From positions 1 to 7,800 of the forward strand of contig NZ_DJDT01000183.1 of NCBI RefSeq assembly GCF_002432345.1: 7,800 nucleotides of DNA. The letters are read 5' to 3'. A program made the translations under genes and the position numbers. The notes beneath the pieces were generated by a model. It saw only the letters and a list, made by a program, of their open reading frames with translations, made no database searches and was not told the DNA's origin. The DNA is from Pedobacter sp. UBA5917 (GTDB taxonomy: Bacteria > Bacteroidota > Bacteroidia > Sphingobacteriales > Sphingobacteriaceae). Below, piece after piece: positions 5,220 through 7,800 of this stretch (position 1 is its first letter; every line of letters starts with the position of its first letter).

Positions 5220-6277
5220 TGGAAACCTTAACGAGCGCAGGCCATTCGCTTTATTTCGAAAGCAATTTAGACGCCTTAAAAACACTTTTGGAAAGCAACA
5301 AATACAGCAAAGTTTTTGTATTTGCAGATGAGCATACCAGCGAAATCTGTTTACCGCTTTTTCAGTCACTTTTAGATGATTTCTCTGAATTCGACCTGAT
5401 TGAAACATCAGCAGGAGAAGAAAATAAAAATATCGATTTCTGTATCGGTATCTGGAAAACCCTCCTGGATTTTGAAGCCGACCGTAAAAGTCTGATGATC
5501 AATCTCGGTGGTGGTGTAATTACCGATATGGGTGGTTTTATCGCCTCAACCTATAAAAGGGGAATCGATTTCATCAATGTACCTACTACCCTATTATCGC
5601 AGGTTGATGCCTCGGTAGGCGGTAAAACTGGTATCGATATCGACAATGTTAAGAACATGGTAGGTACTTTTACCTTACCGCAGATGGTTTTTATTGAAAC
5701 TGCATTTTTGAAAACATTGCCAGAACGTGAGCTTTTATCAGGCTTCGCCGAAATGATCAAACATGGTTTAATTTACGACAAACCTTATTACGAAAGATTA
5801 AAAGCAAGCAATTACCTAACACCTTCTGCAGAGGATATTTACCGTTCGGTAGAGATTAAAAATGAAGTGGTAACCATCGATCCGCATGAGAAAAACCTGC
5901 GCAAGATTTTAAACTTCGGTCATACCATTGGTCATGCCGTAGAAGGTTATTCGCTCGCAAACGACGAAAATCCGTTAACGCATGGTGAGGCCATTGCCAT
6001 CGGTTTTGTTTGCGAAGCCGCATTATCGATTAAAAACAGCTCATTAACAAAAGAAGAACTGAACGATATCAGCAGTTACATTTTGTCTTTATATCCAAAA
6101 TACCATATCAAAAAAGAAAGTTTCGATACACTTTTGGAACTGATGCAGAGCGATAAAAAGAACGAAGATGGCAACATCCTCTTCTCGCTTTTAGAAACAA
6201 CAGGCAAATGCACGTTTAACTGCCGTGTAAGCACAGCCGATATTTTAAGCAGTTTGGATTATTATAACAGTTTATAA
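5219..6277 (+). CDS. aroB: 3-dehydroquinate synthase
   Basis: A 352-aa cytosolic enzyme of normal bacterial length that converts DAHP to 3-dehydroquinate, step two of the shikimate pathway to aromatic amino acids and folate. The NAD-binding loop GGGVITDMGGF is at 97-107. Spacing matches the characterised enzymes: Asp130, Lys136 (GGKTGID), Lys145-Asn146, metal ligand Glu178 in GFAEMIKHG, Lys181, Asn232, metal ligand His235 in FGHTIGHA and metal ligand His255 in LTHGEA. All catalytic residues I can check are present. The start codon shares its A with the upstream TAA (TAATG), and the next gene begins one nucleotide after the stop, so it is the middle gene of a three-gene operon. Its partners are not shikimate genes, so the grouping may reflect coregulation rather than pathway. 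Confidence 0.97.
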   Translation: METLTSAGHSLYFESNLDALKTLLESNKYSKVFVFADEHTSEICLPLFQSLLDDFSEFDLIETSAGEENKNIDFCIGIWKTLLDFEADRKSLMINLGGGVITDMGGFIASTYKRGIDFINVPTTLLSQVDASVGGKTGIDIDNVKNMVGTFTLPQMVFIETAFLKTLPERELLSGFAEMIKHGLIYDKPYYERLKASNYLTPSAEDIYRSVEIKNEVVTIDPHEKNLRKILNFGHTIGHAVEGYSLANDENPLTHGEAIAIGFVCEAALSIKNSSLTKEELNDISSYILSLYPKYHIKKESFDTLLELMQSDKKNEDGNILFSLLETTGKCTFNCRVSTADILSSLDYYNSL

Positions 6278-6278
6278 A

Positions 6279-7241
6279 ATGAATTTTACCGGAAGTGATA
6301 TTTCTGTAATCGGGCTTTTTGGCTTCGTAATCGTTTTAACCCTGGTTGAAATGTATTTCAGTTACCAGCACGACAGAAAATTATATACCAAACGCGATAC
6401 CTGGACGAATATTTACCTGATGACGGCAGCGATTGTGATCAATTTAGCAACCAAAACAGGTACATTTTTCTTATTGGCGTATTGCTACCAGTTCCGTTTG
6501 TTCCAGATCCCGAATGTGTGGCTTTACTGGTTGGTATTGATCCTGGCGCAGGATTTTCTGTACTGGTTTTTGCATACTGTGGGTCATTACGTACGTTTTT
6601 TCTGGGCCATGCATGTTACGCACCACTCATCGGAGCACTTTAACTTAACAACAGGTTTCCGTTCTACCGTTTTTGAGCCGATGTACCGGGTATTTTTTTA
6701 CCTGCCTTTGGCATTTATGGGTTTTACTGCAGTAGATATCCTTTTTGCTTATCTGGTAACCCAGATTTATGGCAATCTGGTACACACACAGTACAATATT
6801 AAATTCCCTAAATGGTACGAATATATCTTTGTAACACCATCACACCACCGTGTACACCACGCCAGCAATGTACGTTACCTCGATAAAAATATGGGTATGG
6901 TTTTAATTCTTTGGGACAGGTGGTTTGGAACTTTCCAGGCCGAATTACCTGAGGATGTGGTAAAATACGGCTTAACTACCCAACCGAAAGATACCGGCCC
7001 TGTAAACATCATTTTTCATGAGTTTATTGCTTTGAGCGCCGATGTAAAAAAAGCACCAACCTTTATGGATAAAGTGAGGTACATTTTCAATCCGCCGGGA
7101 TGGAGCCACGATGGAAGCACCAAAATTGCCAAAATTATGCAACAGGAGCTGCGCGATGAAGAAAAAAAGCAATACGAAGCGCTACAGCAGGACAAAGTAA
7201 AAGGACTTAATGACCGTGGAGAACTAAGCTCTACAGGGTAA
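6279..7241 (+). CDS. Fatty acid hydroxylase / sterol desaturase superfamily membrane protein
   Basis: A 320-aa integral membrane di-iron oxygenase. Histidine clusters in order: HTVGH (His99, His103), HVTHHSSEH (His112, His115, His116, with His120 nearby), His169 in LVHTQYN, and SHHRVHH (His189/190, His193, His194), then DRWFGTF (213-219), a usual end mark of the domain. Hydrophobic segments lie near 8-28, 46-68, 80-98 and 138-165. The family hydroxylates or desaturates lipid chains with O2; the substrate cannot be read from sequence, though a fatty acid, sphingoid or carotenoid-type lipid is likely. In box one the usual HRxxH has Thr in place of Arg. The C-terminal 35 residues are charged and probably a soluble helix. 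ATG 6279 lies one nucleotide after the aroB stop, so it is cotranscribed with S4-aroB, and a strong terminator follows. Confidence 0.92.
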   Translation: MNFTGSDISVIGLFGFVIVLTLVEMYFSYQHDRKLYTKRDTWTNIYLMTAAIVINLATKTGTFFLLAYCYQFRLFQIPNVWLYWLVLILAQDFLYWFLHTVGHYVRFFWAMHVTHHSSEHFNLTTGFRSTVFEPMYRVFFYLPLAFMGFTAVDILFAYLVTQIYGNLVHTQYNIKFPKWYEYIFVTPSHHRVHHASNVRYLDKNMGMVLILWDRWFGTFQAELPEDVVKYGLTTQPKDTGPVNIIFHEFIALSADVKKAPTFMDKVRYIFNPPGWSHDGSTKIAKIMQQELRDEEKKQYEALQQDKVKGLNDRGELSSTG

Positions 7242-7262
7242 AGGATTACCTATTTAGATTAG

Positions 7263-7293
7263 AAATGGCTTGTGGTAACACAGGCCATTTTTT
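7263..7293 (+). terminator. Rho-independent terminator of the S4-aroB-hydroxylase operon
   Basis: A 12-bp stem (7263-7274 with 7279-7290) with a single G-U pair (T7270-G7283) and a GTAA tetraloop ends in six T residues (7288-7293). It begins 22 nt after the hydroxylase stop. Confidence 0.92.
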
Positions 7294-7439
7294 GTTGCCG
7301 ATGTTTTTTAGACAGAGATGCTTTTTTTAGCCACTGGTGCACGGATTAACACGGATGATGCTTTTTATTCTCTAGAACGAATTCTGTGGTTCCATTATTC
7401 CATAAAAATAGTTCAAATAACAAACCTACTCACAAGCTA
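7294..7439. other. Gene-free stretch with short direct repeats
   Basis: No ORF of note on either strand. CACGGAT occurs twice (7340-7346 and 7350-7356), a 10-bp period within a CACGGATTAACACGGAT block that I remember as a widespread intergenic motif. GATGCTTTTT occurs at 7317-7326 and again at 7357-7366, flanking it 40 bp apart, as a remnant duplication might. No promoter can be assigned with confidence. Confidence 0.55.
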
Positions 7440-7497
7440 CCGTCATCTCGAGCGGAGTGCAACGTAGTCGAGAGATCTACCTAGAGACAGATTTCTC
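7440..7497. repeat. Dispersed repeat, copy C (GTCATCTCGAGCGGAG family)
   Basis: CCGTCATCTCGAGCGGAGTG is the same family as 3580-3638 and 3653-3690. TCTCGA (7446-7451) pairs with TCGAGA (7468-7473) around a loop containing AACGTAGT, the same sequence found in the loop of copy B. A second, overlapping dyad, GAGAGATCT (7470-7478) with AGATTTCTC (7489-7497, one G-T), extends the element. No coding capacity. Its location between operons is typical of intergenic palindromic repeats. Confidence 0.75.
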
Positions 7498-7502
7498 GCC
7501 CC

Positions 7503-7620
7503 GATCGTCATGCTGAATTTATTTTATTAGCTGTTTTTATTGTTTTTAAAGGTCTAATAGCTACTTCGTGGTCAGCATCTTTCAATGCAAAATAGACCCT
7601 GAAATGAATTCAGGGTGACG
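7503..7620. repeat. Dispersed palindromic repeat, copy D, apparently interrupted
   Basis: Starts GATCGTCAT, as copy A does. Outer ends CGTCA (7506-7510) and TGACG (7616-7620) are inverted. The left hairpin arms ATGCTGA (7510-7516) and TCAGCAT (7572-7578) are 55 bp apart. The right hairpin ACCCTGAA (7596-7603) / TTCAGGGT (7609-7616) is intact with a 5-nt loop. Relatives I remember have a short loop in the left hairpin, so about 48 bp (near 7525-7572) looks inserted. That stretch has its own inverted TATTAG (7525-7530) / CTAATA (7554-7559). No protein is encoded. Confidence 0.65.
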
Positions 7621-7800
7621 ACGCCTTAATTTACTCCATTCAAAATAGCTTTCTCAAGCTTTAAGTTATAGTCGTTAAACAACAAACATATACCTTCAAC
7701 CACATAAAAATCTGTTTTTAATCAATTTCCAGAAACAAACAGACCAATCACCCAACCGGCCTATTTTTAACGAAATTTAATTTTATTTAAAATATTTTCA
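7621..7800. other. AT-rich intergenic end of window, no feature assigned
   Basis: I see no ORF, strong hairpin or RNA gene. The last 60 bases are very AT-rich and could be the upstream region of a gene beyond the window, but no plus-strand TAnnTTTG box is present. One minus-strand match (7683-7690) has no gene to drive. Confidence 0.5.

Noticed and set aside
5061..5408. Minus-strand ORF across S4-aroB
   Set aside because: Antisense shadow over two supported genes; same judgement for 4937-5188, 5551-5760 and 6972-7172.
7683..7690. Minus-strand TATGTTTG promoter box
   Set aside because: Matches TAnnTTTG, but no -33 element and no minus-strand gene lies downstream; likely chance in AT-rich DNA.
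1..7800. Defence system, prophage or complete insertion sequence
   Set aside because: No transposase, integrase, toxin-antitoxin, nuclease or phage protein is encoded; all intact genes are metabolic or housekeeping families.

Overview
The window looks like an ordinary chromosomal stretch of a Bacteroidota species, most likely Sphingobacteriaceae (Pedobacter-like). Three observations support this: genes are preceded by the Bacteroidetes -7 promoter element TAnnTTTG, no Shine-Dalgarno sequences are visible, and the first gene has a sugar dehydrogenase / PKD / cytochrome c / carbohydrate-binding layout common in that phylum. The intergenic repeats also resemble families I remember from Pedobacter and Flavobacterium. 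The genus is inference.

Layout. (1) 1-2195, plus strand: the 3' part of a large secreted PQQ-type (GSDH) sugar dehydrogenase with PKD, cytochrome c and C-terminal ligand-binding modules, closed by a strong terminator at 2214-2248. (2) 2295-3285, plus strand: a promoter and a two-gene unit encoding a YihX-like HAD phosphatase and a small Mpo1-like (DUF962) membrane protein. (3) 3286-3733: a gene-free stretch between convergent genes, packed with inverted repeats, a candidate structured RNA or repeat, two dispersed-repeat copies (one forming a minus-strand terminator) and a 7-bp tandem repeat. (4) 3734-4918, minus strand: proline dehydrogenase. (5) 4919-5012: a divergent promoter region. (6) 5013-7241, plus strand: a tightly packed operon of a YbcJ-like S4 RNA-binding protein, 3-dehydroquinate synthase (aroB) and a fatty acid hydroxylase / sterol desaturase family membrane protein, closed by a terminator at 7263-7293. 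(7) 7294-7800: no gene; dispersed repeats, one apparently interrupted by about 48 bp.

The genes are mainly housekeeping: periplasmic sugar oxidation, phosphate-ester hydrolysis, proline catabolism and the shikimate pathway. Two unlinked enzymes (Mpo1-like and fatty acid hydroxylase-like) could both act on hydroxylated lipids, but nothing in the sequence joins them into a pathway. I do not see a defence system, phage or complete mobile element. The least explained material is non-coding: the structured 3297-3535 block, a repeat family whose stems differ between copies in a compensatory way, the heptad repeat abutting the proline dehydrogenase stop codon, and the near-leaderless start of the S4-aroB operon.
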